From the NCBI GenBank assembly GCA_947311785.1, contig CAMZLW010000075.1:1-50630 (forward strand): a stretch of DNA of 50,630 nucleotides, written 5' to 3'. A program made the position numbers and the translations under genes. Each line of letters starts with the position of its first letter. Position 1 is the stretch's first letter. This stretch comes from an uncultured Ignavibacteriales bacterium (GTDB taxonomy: Bacteria; Bacteroidota; Ignavibacteria; Ignavibacteriales; Melioribacteraceae). Under the pieces are notes generated by a model. The model was given only the letters and a program-made list of their open reading frames with translations. It did no database searches and was not told the origin of the DNA. This document shows positions 9,510 to 18,451 of the stretch, one piece after another.

Positions 9510-9575
9510 CTACTTAAACGCCAAATAAGCTGTTGTAGCTACTACCACAATACGTGCGGTGCGGGTTAAATAAAA
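9510..9575 (-). pseudogene. Remnant 3' end of a second SLBB export gene
   Basis: On the minus strand this stretch encodes FYLTRTARI, nine variable residues' worth of sequence shortened by three, then YLAFK and TAG. The intact export gene (10168-11583) ends the same way, FYLTRTARI-x(10)-YLAFK, so the copy is three codons shorter and carries several conservative changes. Homology covers both DNA and frame but stops within a few bases on each side. Because the differences mostly keep the protein sense, it looks like the tail of a once-functional related gene rather than a fresh duplication. Confidence 0.7.
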
Positions 9576-9582
9576 ACACTTA

Positions 9583-10164
9583 TTAACTATTCAAAGAGCC
9601 TATTATTTTCCAATAACCACCTTTATTTGGTCCAATTCTTTTCAATACGCTCTTTTTTTTCAATTTATCTAAATTATATTTAACTCCATCCTCGGTAATA
9701 TACCCCAAATGTTCTGCAATTTCCTTCCGAGTTATTTTAGGATTATCTGTAATTAGCTCTAAAATTTCTTGGGTAGTTTCTTGGGTAGTTTCTTCAATTC
9801 TTCCAAAATTACTACAATCTTTTTCTTTTTCAAAAACTATTGCAAATCCAGTACCCATGTCTTTATAATATGGTGCAGGAAGTCCTGAATCTTTGCAATA
9901 TTTAATAATATTAGAAATACCTCTTCCCCAAACTTCAATATATCCAGCTCTAAAAAATACTTTAGCTATATCAGGATTAGCAGGTTCGGATGTATGTTTA
10001 TCCATTAAGGTTGCAATTGTCCAATTTTCAGGTAATTCTCCATTGTTGTATATCATCATCCAATTACTGTAAACACTAATTTGAATTGCAAATCCGCAAA
10101 TCCATTTCAGGTATTCGTCCTTCCAGATTCTTTTATACTCTATATTTTGGTTTTCATTATTCAT
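9583..10164 (-). pseudogene. AlbA_2-type ATP-binding transcriptional regulator with internal deletion
   Basis: The frame is open for 193 codons but joins two distant parts of a family that is normally about 450-500 residues. Residues 1-26 (NIEYKRIWKDEYLKWICGFA) are the start of the AlbA_2 DNA-binding domain. From about residue 27 (IQISVY, then NNGELPENWT and FFRAGYIEVWGRGI) it continues as the C-terminal half of the HATPase_c_4 domain, followed by a winged helix (TRKEIAEHLG). The rest of AlbA_2 and most of the ATP-binding domain are missing; the junction is near 10086. A repeat TTQE-TTQE occurs near residue 130. It sits inside the polysaccharide operon between two copies of the SLBB gene's 3' end. 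Confidence 0.75.
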
Positions 10165-10167
10165 TTA

Positions 10168-11583
10168 CTATTTAAACGCCAAATAAACTGTTGCGGCAGC
10201 TGCAACAATTGCTGCAATACGTGCGGTGCGTGTTAAATAAAAATCGAAAGTACGGGGCAATTCTTTTGGCACCCAAATTAAATCGCCAGATTCAATTGTA
10301 TATTGATAGTCTGCATCAGTCATATCAATATACGCCCTAGTTTTACCTTTTATAAGATATACTTCACTCTTAGCCGCATTACCAATTCCACCCGCTTTAT
10401 TTAGGTAATACGAGTAATCCATTCCTTCGGTAAACTCAATAAAGCCTGGGTTCATAACCTGTCCGTAAACATTAACTAAGCCAGTAATTTCGGGTATGTA
10501 AATTATATCTCCATCTTTTACAATAAATTTACTATTGTCGGAACTATCATTTAACACTTCATTAAAATTAACTGTAACTAACGATTTTGCAAGACGCAAT
10601 TGGTTATCGTATTTAAGACTTGCAGAATCTTCAGGCTCAATGTTTGCCATTCTATTCATCATCAGAATATCTGTTTCTACCGAAAATGCTTCTAAATTAA
10701 AAGTTCTTCTTCTATCTTGGTAAGGTTGCTCTTTTCTATTTCGTGTTTTATTCTGAATAGAACCACGTATTAACTCTGAATTTAGTAAATCGGCATTTGC
10801 TTTAAAACCTCCAGCTTTTTCTATTACTTCTTTAATAGTGGTATTATTTTTTGTAATATAAATGTAGCCTGGTTTATTTACCTCGCCGCCAATAAGTACT
10901 TTGTAATCACGTTTTTGCGTTTCGTTGGAAACTACTCTTATTCTATCCCCTCGTTTTAATTCAGGGTTTTCTTCGAGAGTTGTTGCAATTATTTCGTCAT
11001 TCATTCCGTCGTAACTTAAACGAGTAATTTCTATCCTATCAATATTTTCGTATGCAGGATTTATTCCACGTGCAAATAGGATTGCACATTTTAATTTATC
11101 TCCTTCTACATATTGAAATTGTGTTGGCTTATTTACAGCACCTTCAACTTCAATAAAATTACGATGCCAATCTAATTGGGGAAAAATTAGAACATCTCCA
11201 TTTAACAAATATGGATTCTCGTTATAGTCTGCAGTTAATCTAAATTTTTGTAAATCTATAATTTGCCCAGAACCATCCATGTGCTTTAGTAAAATTCCGC
11301 GCTCAGCATACTCATCAATTTCGTCTTTCAATAATTTAAGTGAATAAGCATCTTTTGTAGTAGATAATAGGGCAATTTTATATTTATTATAAATACGAGT
11401 TACAAACTCATCCACACGCTCTATGGCAGAAGCTGGGAAAGTTCCGTTTGTAATAAAATCGCCACCAACAGTAACTGAAATTTTATTTAATGCCAACATC
11501 GAAGCATTTTGCATATTGCTCATATCTTGAGCAAAAAATGTTACTGAAAGTAAAATTGACAAAAATATTATTTTAAATTTCAT
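10168..11583 (-). CDS. Polysaccharide export protein with SLBB domains (Wza-like)
   Basis: The 471-residue protein has a signal peptide (MKFKIIFLSILLSVTFFAQ) and at least three SLBB-type segments (FIEVEGAVNKPTQF; VLIGGEVNKPGYI; VNVYGQVMNPGFI). It ends with a hydrophobic stretch (near 450-468) that could cross the outer membrane like the Wza C-terminal helix. There is no lipobox cysteine, unlike classical Wza. It would form the export channel for the polymer. An upstream in-frame ATG at 11607 lies before the predicted transcription start, whereas ATG 11583 has AAAGGAAG at good spacing, so 11583 is the start. First gene of the polysaccharide operon. Confidence 0.85.
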   Translation of the reverse strand: MKFKIIFLSILLSVTFFAQDMSNMQNASMLALNKISVTVGGDFITNGTFPASAIERVDEFVTRIYNKYKIALLSTTKDAYSLKLLKDEIDEYAERGILLKHMDGSGQIIDLQKFRLTADYNENPYLLNGDVLIFPQLDWHRNFIEVEGAVNKPTQFQYVEGDKLKCAILFARGINPAYENIDRIEITRLSYDGMNDEIIATTLEENPELKRGDRIRVVSNETQKRDYKVLIGGEVNKPGYIYITKNNTTIKEVIEKAGGFKANADLLNSELIRGSIQNKTRNRKEQPYQDRRRTFNLEAFSVETDILMMNRMANIEPEDSASLKYDNQLRLAKSLVTVNFNEVLNDSSDNSKFIVKDGDIIYIPEITGLVNVYGQVMNPGFIEFTEGMDYSYYLNKAGGIGNAAKSEVYLIKGKTRAYIDMTDADYQYTIESGDLIWVPKELPRTFDFYLTRTARIAAIVAAAATVYLAFK

Positions 11584-11607
11584 TTTTCTTCCTTTTGTGA
11601 AAAACAA

Positions 11608-11637
11608 ATTATACAGAGTAACTCATAGAAAACTCAA
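11608..11637 (-). promoter_or_regulatory. Sigma70-like promoter of the polysaccharide operon
   Basis: On the minus strand TTGAGT (11637-11632) and TATAAT (11613-11608) are separated by 18 bases. The predicted transcription start near 11601 leaves a leader of about 18 bases before the SLBB gene's ATG, including its Shine-Dalgarno site. The region 11638-11749 shows no gene. Confidence 0.6.
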
Positions 11638-11749
11638 TAACTTATTATTCGCTTTAATTCATTTGTTAATTTAGTTACATTATAATTTATGGCTAAGTTC
11701 TTAACCGTAAATGTTTTAACAATGTTATATATAATAGTTTAAACTTTTA

Positions 11750-12505
11750 TCAATACGCAAAAAAGCCTAAATAAATTCCAGTTTGGATAAAGAACGCATC
11801 TCCGTTTAATGAACTTGGAACATTGTTTAGAGTTTTATTGTTTTCAATTGTCCAACTTTCACTCATGGTAAACTGGTAACCACTTCCAACTCTGATAGCA
11901 AAAAAACGAGTTAAGGGAATATCAATATTAATTGTTGGAGTTAAAGTGAAATAATTATTTTCCATTTTACGGCTTATATTTTCTGTTTCCCCATTACCAT
12001 TAAACTCATCCCAAGTCTCTTGCCAAGAGAAGTTGCCTTTATTTTGGAATTGTTCAACAGTTAGTGTTCCTCCGCCAATCATAGCCCCAAGCGAAACACC
12101 AACTCTTTTAATAAATGGAAGTGTATATTCAATAGTAAAAGCACCGCCACCTAATCCATACTTAACTTCTTTATCAAAACCATCTGTGCTTGATAGAACC
12201 GATTGAGTTCCACCAAATCCCATTCCACCAATGCGTAAATCGTCAACAATCATTAAGTAAACATATCCACTTCCGCCCCACGTTAGAAGTCCACCACTAA
12301 GTTTTTCAGAAATTCCAAAGTTAGGAAGTTGCCTATTAATTTCGTCGTAATTAGGAAACATCCATGTAGCTGTTAATCCACCAGCCAAACCAAATTTACT
12401 CATCCAACCAACTTGGCTTTTCATCTGGGCAAACGAAACCGATGCACTAAGAAATAGCAATATAAAAATGATTTTTAATATTTGATTTTTCACTACAAAA
12501 CTCAT
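11750..12505 (-). CDS. Predicted outer-membrane beta-barrel protein of unknown function
   Basis: The 251-residue protein has a signal peptide ending near SVSFAQ (27), then many alternating polar/hydrophobic strands with glycine-rich turns (LGGGAFTIEYTLPF, VGVSLGAMIGGGTL). It ends in a strand closing with an aromatic residue (GIYLGFFAY), a mark of outer-membrane barrels. No known family is recognised. It lies upstream of the polysaccharide operon on the same strand, but that operon has its own promoter, so a functional link is only possible. Confidence 0.65.
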   Translation of the reverse strand: MSFVVKNQILKIIFILLFLSASVSFAQMKSQVGWMSKFGLAGGLTATWMFPNYDEINRQLPNFGISEKLSGGLLTWGGSGYVYLMIVDDLRIGGMGFGGTQSVLSSTDGFDKEVKYGLGGGAFTIEYTLPFIKRVGVSLGAMIGGGTLTVEQFQNKGNFSWQETWDEFNGNGETENISRKMENNYFTLTPTINIDIPLTRFFAIRVGSGYQFTMSESWTIENNKTLNNVPSSLNGDAFFIQTGIYLGFFAY

Positions 12506-12574
12506 TATTTAACAACACGTAAGTTATTAAAATATAAGATAATTCGCTTAATCAATAGTGTGAATTATTTGGAA

Positions 12575-13759
12575 CTATGGAAGGCATATTTTTCCTAAAA
12601 TAGTAGGTTTTGTGGCTCCAGTTGTGCGTGGAATATTGGATGGATTTCCGCTAATGGTTTCGTTAGCTAATACAGCAAAACAGATTGCCTCTTTTGCATC
12701 GGATGAAACACCAATTTCGTCAATTACTTTTACATCAATTCCTTCAAAATAGTGTGCAAGAGATTCGTAAAGAAATTTATTTTTTGCACCGCCACCACTA
12801 ATAAATAATTCATCTAGCTTAGTTTCATTCTCAATAAATTTTTCGTAATTACGAAACACGGAATAAGCAGTAAATTTTGTTACTGTGTGTAGCCAATCTT
12901 CACTAACTACATCTGTAAATTCTTCAAAAAGTGGGAGTAGAAATTCCATTCCGTAATACTCTCTACCAGTTGATTTTGGTGGCTCTGTTTCAATAAAATT
13001 ATCTTTTGTAATTAGAGCAATAAGTAAATCTTCGTTTAGCTTACCAGAGCAAGCAATAGCACCGTTATCGTCAAAATCCTTTTCATAAAAACGCTGCATT
13101 AAAATGTCAATCATCATATTGCCAGGTCCAGTATCAAAAGCAAGAACATTGTTTTGCCCCTTATCTTTATTAAGGATTGTGATGTTTGAAATTCCTCCAA
13201 TATTTAATAAACCCCTATTTTTTTTATTTGAGTGAAATAATAAGAAATCAAAATATGGAACAAGCGGAGCCCCTTGTCCGCCAAGGGCAACATCACTTGG
13301 ACGAAAATCTCCGACTGTGATTTTTCCAACTAACTTTGCCAACACTGATGGGTCGCCAATCTGTAAAGTAGATGAAACACTATAACCTAAGTATTCAGTG
13401 GGGTTTGGCAGATGGTGAATTGTTTGTCCGTGCGAGCCAATTAAATCTATCTTTTCAATATCAAAATTAATTTCGTTGCATAAAGTTTCAATAGCTTCGG
13501 CATAAATTTGTGGAATGAGAAAATTAAGTTGCGAAATATCTTCTACACTGCTTGTCTCTTTTACCGAGTTTCGCAGAACAAGTGATTTTAATCCAGTAGG
13601 GAAAGGGTATTCGATAAACCCAAGTAAATTAACCCTTGTGTCAATCCAATTATTTTCTACCTCTACAAGTGCAACGTCAACGCCATCTAAGGAAGTTCCA
13701 GACATAAGCCCAATTACATATTTTACATCTTTGTTTGAAAGCTCAAATAATGTTTTCAT
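12575..13759 (-). CDS. anmK: Anhydro-N-acetylmuramic acid kinase
   Basis: AnmK opens and phosphorylates 1,6-anhydro-MurNAc to MurNAc-6-phosphate during peptidoglycan recycling in the cytoplasm. The 394-residue protein has the N-terminal phosphate loop GLMSGTSLDGVDVAL (18-32), IGSHGQTIHHLP, the DFRPSDVALGGQGAPLVP block, FDTGPGNMMID and a C-terminal GGGAKN loop, all in order and at the usual length. The ATG is preceded by GAGGAG. A TATAAT at 13793-13788 may be its -10 element, without a clear -35. It is divergent from nfo. Confidence 0.95.
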   Translation of the reverse strand: MKTLFELSNKDVKYVIGLMSGTSLDGVDVALVEVENNWIDTRVNLLGFIEYPFPTGLKSLVLRNSVKETSSVEDISQLNFLIPQIYAEAIETLCNEINFDIEKIDLIGSHGQTIHHLPNPTEYLGYSVSSTLQIGDPSVLAKLVGKITVGDFRPSDVALGGQGAPLVPYFDFLLFHSNKKNRGLLNIGGISNITILNKDKGQNNVLAFDTGPGNMMIDILMQRFYEKDFDDNGAIACSGKLNEDLLIALITKDNFIETEPPKSTGREYYGMEFLLPLFEEFTDVVSEDWLHTVTKFTAYSVFRNYEKFIENETKLDELFISGGGAKNKFLYESLAHYFEGIDVKVIDEIGVSSDAKEAICFAVLANETISGNPSNIPRTTGATKPTILGKICLP

Positions 13760-13850
13760 TTCTCCTCTATAAATTATTACAAAATTTATTATAAGATAAC
13801 AATTTCATTTCTTATTATTGCAAATAAATTTTATTGGATAAAAAAGAAAT

Positions 13851-14702
13851 ATGAATCAATTACTCGGAGCACATACTTCCACTGCTGGTGGAGTTTCAAA
13901 AGCTATTCTGTTAGCAGAGAAACTTGGATTTAATGCAATCCAGATTTTCTCTAAAAACAATAACAGATGGGATGCAAAACCACTTGACTTAAATGAAGTT
14001 GAAAAGTTCAAATCACTTTGGGAAAAATCCAATATTGGATTTATTGTTGTGCACGATTCGTATCTAATAAATCTTTGTGCAGCCAACAAAACAAATTTAG
14101 AAAAATCTCGCAACGCCTTTATTAACGAGCTTGAACGGTGCAATACTCTTGGAGTAAAACATTTAAACTTTCATCCAGGTGCCCACGTTGGGCAGGGCGA
14201 AAGTGATGGATTAAAAATAATTGCAGAATCGTTAAACATTGCTCACGATAAAACTAAAAACTTTAATGTAAGCAGCATGATTGAACTCACTGCTGGGCAA
14301 GGAACAAATCTTGGTTATAAATTTGAACACATTGCAAAAATAATTGAACTTGTTGACAGTCCAGAACGCATCACTGCTTGCATAGATACAGCACACATTT
14401 TTGCTGCTGGATATAATATAAAAAATGAAACAGAATATGAAAAAGTAATTACAGAATTTGATTTAATTATTGGTTTGGATAAACTACAATGCTTTCATAT
14501 TAACGATAGTAAAAAAGAACTCGGAAGCCGTGTTGACCGCCACGAGCATATTGGACAAGGCTACATTGGGCTTGAAGGATTTAGCAATATAATGAACGAC
14601 AAACGACTTACACACATCCCAAAAATTTTAGAAACTCCAAAAGGGAAAGAGCAATTGGAGGATTTAGAAAATTTAGACATTCTTAAAAGTTTAACAAGAT
14701 GA
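13851..14702 (+). CDS. nfo: Endonuclease IV (AP endonuclease)
   Basis: Nfo cleaves DNA 5' of abasic sites using three zinc ions in a TIM barrel. The 283-residue protein carries the family signatures with their metal ligands: GAHTSTAGG at the N-terminus, HPGAHVGQG, ELTAGQGTNLG, CIDTAHIFAAGY, and HINDSKKELGSRVDRHEHIGQG. Length is normal. Its stop overlaps the start of the next gene by 4 bp (ATGA), so the two are probably translated together although the functions look unrelated. Confidence 0.95.
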   Translation: MNQLLGAHTSTAGGVSKAILLAEKLGFNAIQIFSKNNNRWDAKPLDLNEVEKFKSLWEKSNIGFIVVHDSYLINLCAANKTNLEKSRNAFINELERCNTLGVKHLNFHPGAHVGQGESDGLKIIAESLNIAHDKTKNFNVSSMIELTAGQGTNLGYKFEHIAKIIELVDSPERITACIDTAHIFAAGYNIKNETEYEKVITEFDLIIGLDKLQCFHINDSKKELGSRVDRHEHIGQGYIGLEGFSNIMNDKRLTHIPKILETPKGKEQLEDLENLDILKSLTR

Positions 14703-15922
14703 AGCAATTTAAATTTACCTATATTTTATTTACCACAATTCTTTTGCTCTCAATATTTTTTAGAGTTAAAATTATTCATGAACTCCCTCTAGGAATTACA
14801 GCAAACGAATATGGCTTAACAGGTTTTGACGATGAACCCGCACATTTTAATTATACAAAATTTGTATTGCTAAAAAATGAATTGCCAATTCTGAAAGATA
14901 AAATAACCGATCCAAATGCTTTAATAATAAATGAGTTTGAGTACCATCAACCTCCACTTTATTATATACTTGTTGCTTCTACCGTAAATGCTTTATCAAT
15001 CAATAGCAACAAAAACATTCTCCTTTTAGGTAGGTATATTAATCTTATCCTATCACTTTTTTCAGTAATTATTTTTTACAAGATTTTTTTACTCTTCAAA
15101 TGGAGTACTAGAAAAATACTTACAGCAATATCAATTTTTCTTTTGCTTGGAAGTTCTGTTTATCAATTTTCAGTTTTCGGAAATGATGGTTTATCTTGGT
15201 TTCTTATATGGTTACTCTTCCTTCTTATTTTAAAAGGAATACCCAAAAATTGGATTAGAGTTATTGTCACTCTCACATTATTACACTATACCAAATCAAG
15301 TGTGCTTGTACTTTATCCTGTTATTTTATTTGCAATGTACAATTCAATTATTAAAAATGGACTTTCAAAATCACTAATTTCAAAATATGTTTCTATACTT
15401 TTATTACCAGTGGTTTTTGCATTCCCTTGGTACTTACACAATTACAATGCATATGGAAGTTATTTTTCTGTGAGTACAATCACTGGGGATTCGTGGTACT
15501 TTGTTAGCTCTCTTAAAGAATCGTTGCTTAAACTATTGCACATGCCCTATCTATTCCTATTTAGAATGCACTTTGACCCACCAAAACTATTACTCTCTTG
15601 GTTTAATTATATTCCAAACTTGTGGTTGTTGGTTTCGGTTGGTTATTGGATGTTTAATGTTAAAGGTCTAGTAAAGGAAACTCAAAGAGTTCAAATGATT
15701 AACCTATTGTTGTTTTCAATGGTAGGAGCATATCTTTACTACGCACTTCCTACCGGATATACAGAAGGGAGATTGCTCTATCCTGGGTTGCCCGCAATAC
15801 TATATTTTATGACGGAAATTTTATTTCAAAAAAGAATAAGAATAAAATTATTTGAAGGATGGCAGTTGTTATTTATTTTGTTACTATTTCTACCATCATA
15901 TATTATTGGATTTTATCTGTAA
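14699..15922 (+). CDS. Polytopic membrane glycosyltransferase (GT-C type, GT39/83-like)
   Basis: The 407-residue protein has around ten membrane segments. The first periplasmic loop contains GFDDEPAHFNY and later EYHQPPLYY. An acidic pair followed by a Q/H-PPLYY stretch is typical of GT-C enzymes that use polyprenyl-phosphate sugars (PMT/ArnT superfamily). The acceptor is unknown: lipid A, a glycolipid or protein are all possible. It is translationally coupled to nfo and convergent with dnaB, 2 bp away. Confidence 0.7.
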   Translation: MKQFKFTYILFTTILLLSIFFRVKIIHELPLGITANEYGLTGFDDEPAHFNYTKFVLLKNELPILKDKITDPNALIINEFEYHQPPLYYILVASTVNALSINSNKNILLLGRYINLILSLFSVIIFYKIFLLFKWSTRKILTAISIFLLLGSSVYQFSVFGNDGLSWFLIWLLFLLILKGIPKNWIRVIVTLTLLHYTKSSVLVLYPVILFAMYNSIIKNGLSKSLISKYVSILLLPVVFAFPWYLHNYNAYGSYFSVSTITGDSWYFVSSLKESLLKLLHMPYLFLFRMHFDPPKLLLSWFNYIPNLWLLVSVGYWMFNVKGLVKETQRVQMINLLLFSMVGAYLYYALPTGYTEGRLLYPGLPAILYFMTEILFQKRIRIKLFEGWQLLFILLLFLPSYIIGFYL

Positions 15923-15924
15923 GC

Positions 15925-17385
15925 CTATATTGGCATATCTTCTGGTGGCGGTGGCATTTCATCGTTATTCTGCGGAACGTTTACGTCATCGTGAAATAAA
16001 TCTAAGTTTTCAAAACGTGCATACTCTTTAATAAATCTCAGTTTCACATCTCCAACAGGACCGTTACGCTGCTTGCTAATAATAATTTCGGCAACACCTT
16101 CGGTAGAATTTCCATCTTGAAATTGTGTTATTCCATAATACTCTGGACGGTATAAAAATATAACAACATCAGCATCCTGCTCTATTGCTCCCGATTCTCT
16201 AAGGTGAGATAGCATTGGCTTTTTATCAGTAGTTGATTCAACAGCTCTATTAAGCTGCGATAATGCAATTACAGGAACATTTAAATCTTTTGCAAGAGCT
16301 TTAAGCGAACGAGAAATAATTGATATTTCTCTCTCTCTACTTTCAACTTTACCTCCAGCAGTCATTAGTTGAAGATAATCAACAACAATAAGCCCAATGC
16401 CTTTTTCTTTGTGTAGCCTACGTGCTTTTGCTCGCATTTCTAAAACAGAAAGCCCTGGAGTATCGTCAATATATATAGGGGCAGAACTTAACTTGTGAAC
16501 TGTACGACTTATTTTTGCTCCGTCAGCCGCTCTAAAATTACCTGTTCGCAAACTGTGTGCATCCATACGAGCTTCTGCAGAAATTAGTCTTGTAGCAAGC
16601 TGAACAGTTGCCATTTCCAAACTAAAGAAAGCAACAGGAACATTATAATCTATTGCTGCATTACGCATAAACGACAGTGCAAATGCAGTTTTACCCATTG
16701 ATGGACGGGCAGCAATAATTATTAAATCCGATTTTTGATATCCACCAAGTATATCATCAAGTTGGAAGTAACCAGTTTGAACAGAAACAGTTCCAAGCTT
16801 GTTTTCGTGAATTGATTCTATCATTTCCCACGCATCCTTTACCGCTGTTTTCATTGAGGTAAATGATTCTTTAGTTCCCTCCTGCGAAATACTAAACATT
16901 TTTTGTTCGGCTTCATCAAGTAAATCGAACACATCTTCTTTTGCATCAAAGGCAGATGTTGCAACTTCAAGAGATGTTGTAATAAGTTTTCGCAAAATCC
17001 ACTTTTCTAAAACAATACGTGCGTGGTAATCAACATTTGCTGCAGAGGAAACATCTTGTGCAAGTTTACTAATGTAAGCAGCCCCGCCAACATCATCGGT
17101 CTTGCCAAGCTTTTTTAACTCTTCATAAAGTGTAACGGTATCAAGGGGTTCGTTCGCTTCGTATAAAGATTGGATTGCACGGAAAATTATTTGGTGCTTG
17201 GGGTCAAAAAAAGAATCGGGTTTAAGAACTTCAAAAACTTTTGGAATAGCTTCATTATCCAAAAGCATTGCACCAAGAATTTCTTTTTCAACTTCAACTA
17301 CCGCTGGGGGTTGCTTCGAAGCAGACCGAACATTTTCGATATTGAAATTCTCTTTTTTAACTTCTTCTCTTTTCTTAAACTCCAT
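15925..17385 (-). CDS. dnaB: Replicative DNA helicase
   Basis: DnaB is the hexameric helicase at the replication fork. The 486-residue protein has the N-terminal DnaB domain (about 25-130, with PPAVVEVEKEILGAML), the linker, and the RecA-like domain with Walker A ARPSMGKT (226-233), Walker B near IGLIVVDYLQLM, and the later HLRESGAIEQDAD and SKQRNGPVG blocks. There is no intein. The acidic/proline C-terminus (NNDEMPPPPEDMPI) is a variable tail. Its ATG follows the stop of the uracil-DNA glycosylase gene with no gap, so the two form one transcription unit. Confidence 0.96.
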   Translation of the reverse strand: MEFKKREEVKKENFNIENVRSASKQPPAVVEVEKEILGAMLLDNEAIPKVFEVLKPDSFFDPKHQIIFRAIQSLYEANEPLDTVTLYEELKKLGKTDDVGGAAYISKLAQDVSSAANVDYHARIVLEKWILRKLITTSLEVATSAFDAKEDVFDLLDEAEQKMFSISQEGTKESFTSMKTAVKDAWEMIESIHENKLGTVSVQTGYFQLDDILGGYQKSDLIIIAARPSMGKTAFALSFMRNAAIDYNVPVAFFSLEMATVQLATRLISAEARMDAHSLRTGNFRAADGAKISRTVHKLSSAPIYIDDTPGLSVLEMRAKARRLHKEKGIGLIVVDYLQLMTAGGKVESREREISIISRSLKALAKDLNVPVIALSQLNRAVESTTDKKPMLSHLRESGAIEQDADVVIFLYRPEYYGITQFQDGNSTEGVAEIIISKQRNGPVGDVKLRFIKEYARFENLDLFHDDVNVPQNNDEMPPPPEDMPI

Positions 17386-18132
17386 TTACTTGCTCACCAA
17401 CTCATCATATAATTTTCGTAGTTTTTGAACATCTTCCCAAGTTGGTTTTTTCCAATTAGGGTTTCGCAATAAAGCTGCTGGATGATAAGTTACCATTGTT
17501 TTAATTCCATTCAACTCGTGAACACTTCCTCTCATTTTAGTTAAAGATTCGGTGTTGTTAAACATAACATTTGCAGCTACTTTACCAAGGCACAAAATAA
17601 CTTTTGGCTTTATCAAATCTATCTGCTTATACAAATAAGGTTTGCAAACTTCTCTTTCAGCAGGCTTAGGATCACGATTATTTGGAGGACGGCATTTAAG
17701 AATATTTGCAATGTAGATATCATCTCTTTCAAAATTTATTGCTTTTAAAATATCAGTTAAAAGTTTACCAGCTCTACCAACAAACGGAATTCCTTGCTTA
17801 TCCTCTTCGGCTCCTGGAGCTTCACCAATAAGCAATAAATCTGCATTAGGATTTCCAACACCAAAAACAAATTTGTTTCTTGTTTCACCAAGCCCACACA
17901 TTTGGCAAGCATTAATTTCATTATTAAAATCATCAAGATTATTAATATGCTCAAACTGCGATATTGAGTAAACTCCGTTCACTTTTTCTTTTTTGCTCAC
18001 TGGTGCTTTCAAAGTACTTTCAACTTCCTTTTTAATTTTAATTTCGCCTAACTTAATTGGTGCATATAAATCATCGCCAAAAATTTCTTTTTGATTATCT
18101 AATATCTCTATAATTTCATTTTTTAAGTTCAA
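17386..18132 (-). CDS. Uracil-DNA glycosylase, family 4 (Fe-S)
   Basis: The enzyme removes uracil from DNA. The 248-residue protein has the four cysteines of the 4Fe-4S cluster (C76, C79, C147, C163), the active-site stretch GEAPG (103-107) followed by [12 protein letters not shown], and the HPAALL motif (217-222). The first 70 residues are a variable extension also seen in the family's phage-polymerase-related members. The start is TTG at 18132, immediately after a stop codon and without a good Shine-Dalgarno site; no in-frame ATG precedes the domain. It lies upstream of dnaB. Confidence 0.9.
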   Translation of the reverse strand: MNLKNEIIEILDNQKEIFGDDLYAPIKLGEIKIKKEVESTLKAPVSKKEKVNGVYSISQFEHINNLDDFNNEINACQMCGLGETRNKFVFGVGNPNADLLLIGEAPGAEEDKQGIPFVGRAGKLLTDILKAINFERDDIYIANILKCRPPNNRDPKPAEREVCKPYLYKQIDLIKPKVILCLGKVAANVMFNNTESLTKMRGSVHELNGIKTMVTYHPAALLRNPNWKKPTWEDVQKLRKLYDELVSK

Positions 18133-18157
18133 GGCTTACACTACAAGTAAAATTGTT

Positions 18158-18451
18158 TTACTCAGAATCTTTGTACCGATATGGTAACTCGTTATTAATA
18201 AGCTCGTTTAATGCACGAAGATGTGGTTTTTCTAACTTTTCAAATTGAAGAGAAATTTTCTCTTGATCTGGATTTCCTCGCTCTTCAAATTCATCTTCTA
18301 TTGCAGGAATTATTGTGCTAACAAGTTGATTAAATTCTAATCTATTGTCATCATTAATTTTACGAGCTTTTTTACTAGCAACAACAACTGCTTCATAAAT
18401 ATTCTTAGTGTTTGCTTCAATAGTTCTTAAATCGATTGTTTGAATTGCCAT
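18158..18451 (-). CDS. rpoZ: DNA-directed RNA polymerase omega subunit
   Basis: The 97-residue protein has the Rpb6/omega pattern: IEANTKNIYEAVVVASKKARKIN followed by a helical region, consistent with the FCB-type omega subunit that helps assemble RNA polymerase. It starts one base downstream of the gmk stop and has a strong site AAGGAGGAATAA before the ATG. The order yicC-gmk-rpoZ is common in bacteria and supports the call. Confidence 0.85.
   Translation of the reverse strand: MAIQTIDLRTIEANTKNIYEAVVVASKKARKINDDNRLEFNQLVSTIIPAIEDEFEERGNPDQEKISLQFEKLEKPHLRALNELINNELPYRYKDSE

Noticed and set aside
9583-10164. Complete short winged-helix regulator
   Set aside because: The N-terminal 26 residues clearly belong to the AlbA_2 domain and are joined abruptly to a late part of the ATP-binding domain, which fits a deletion better than a native short protein.
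15925-17385. Possible intein in dnaB
   Set aside because: DnaB is a frequent intein host, but the protein is 486 residues with Walker A, Walker B and downstream motifs at normal spacing, so no insertion is present.
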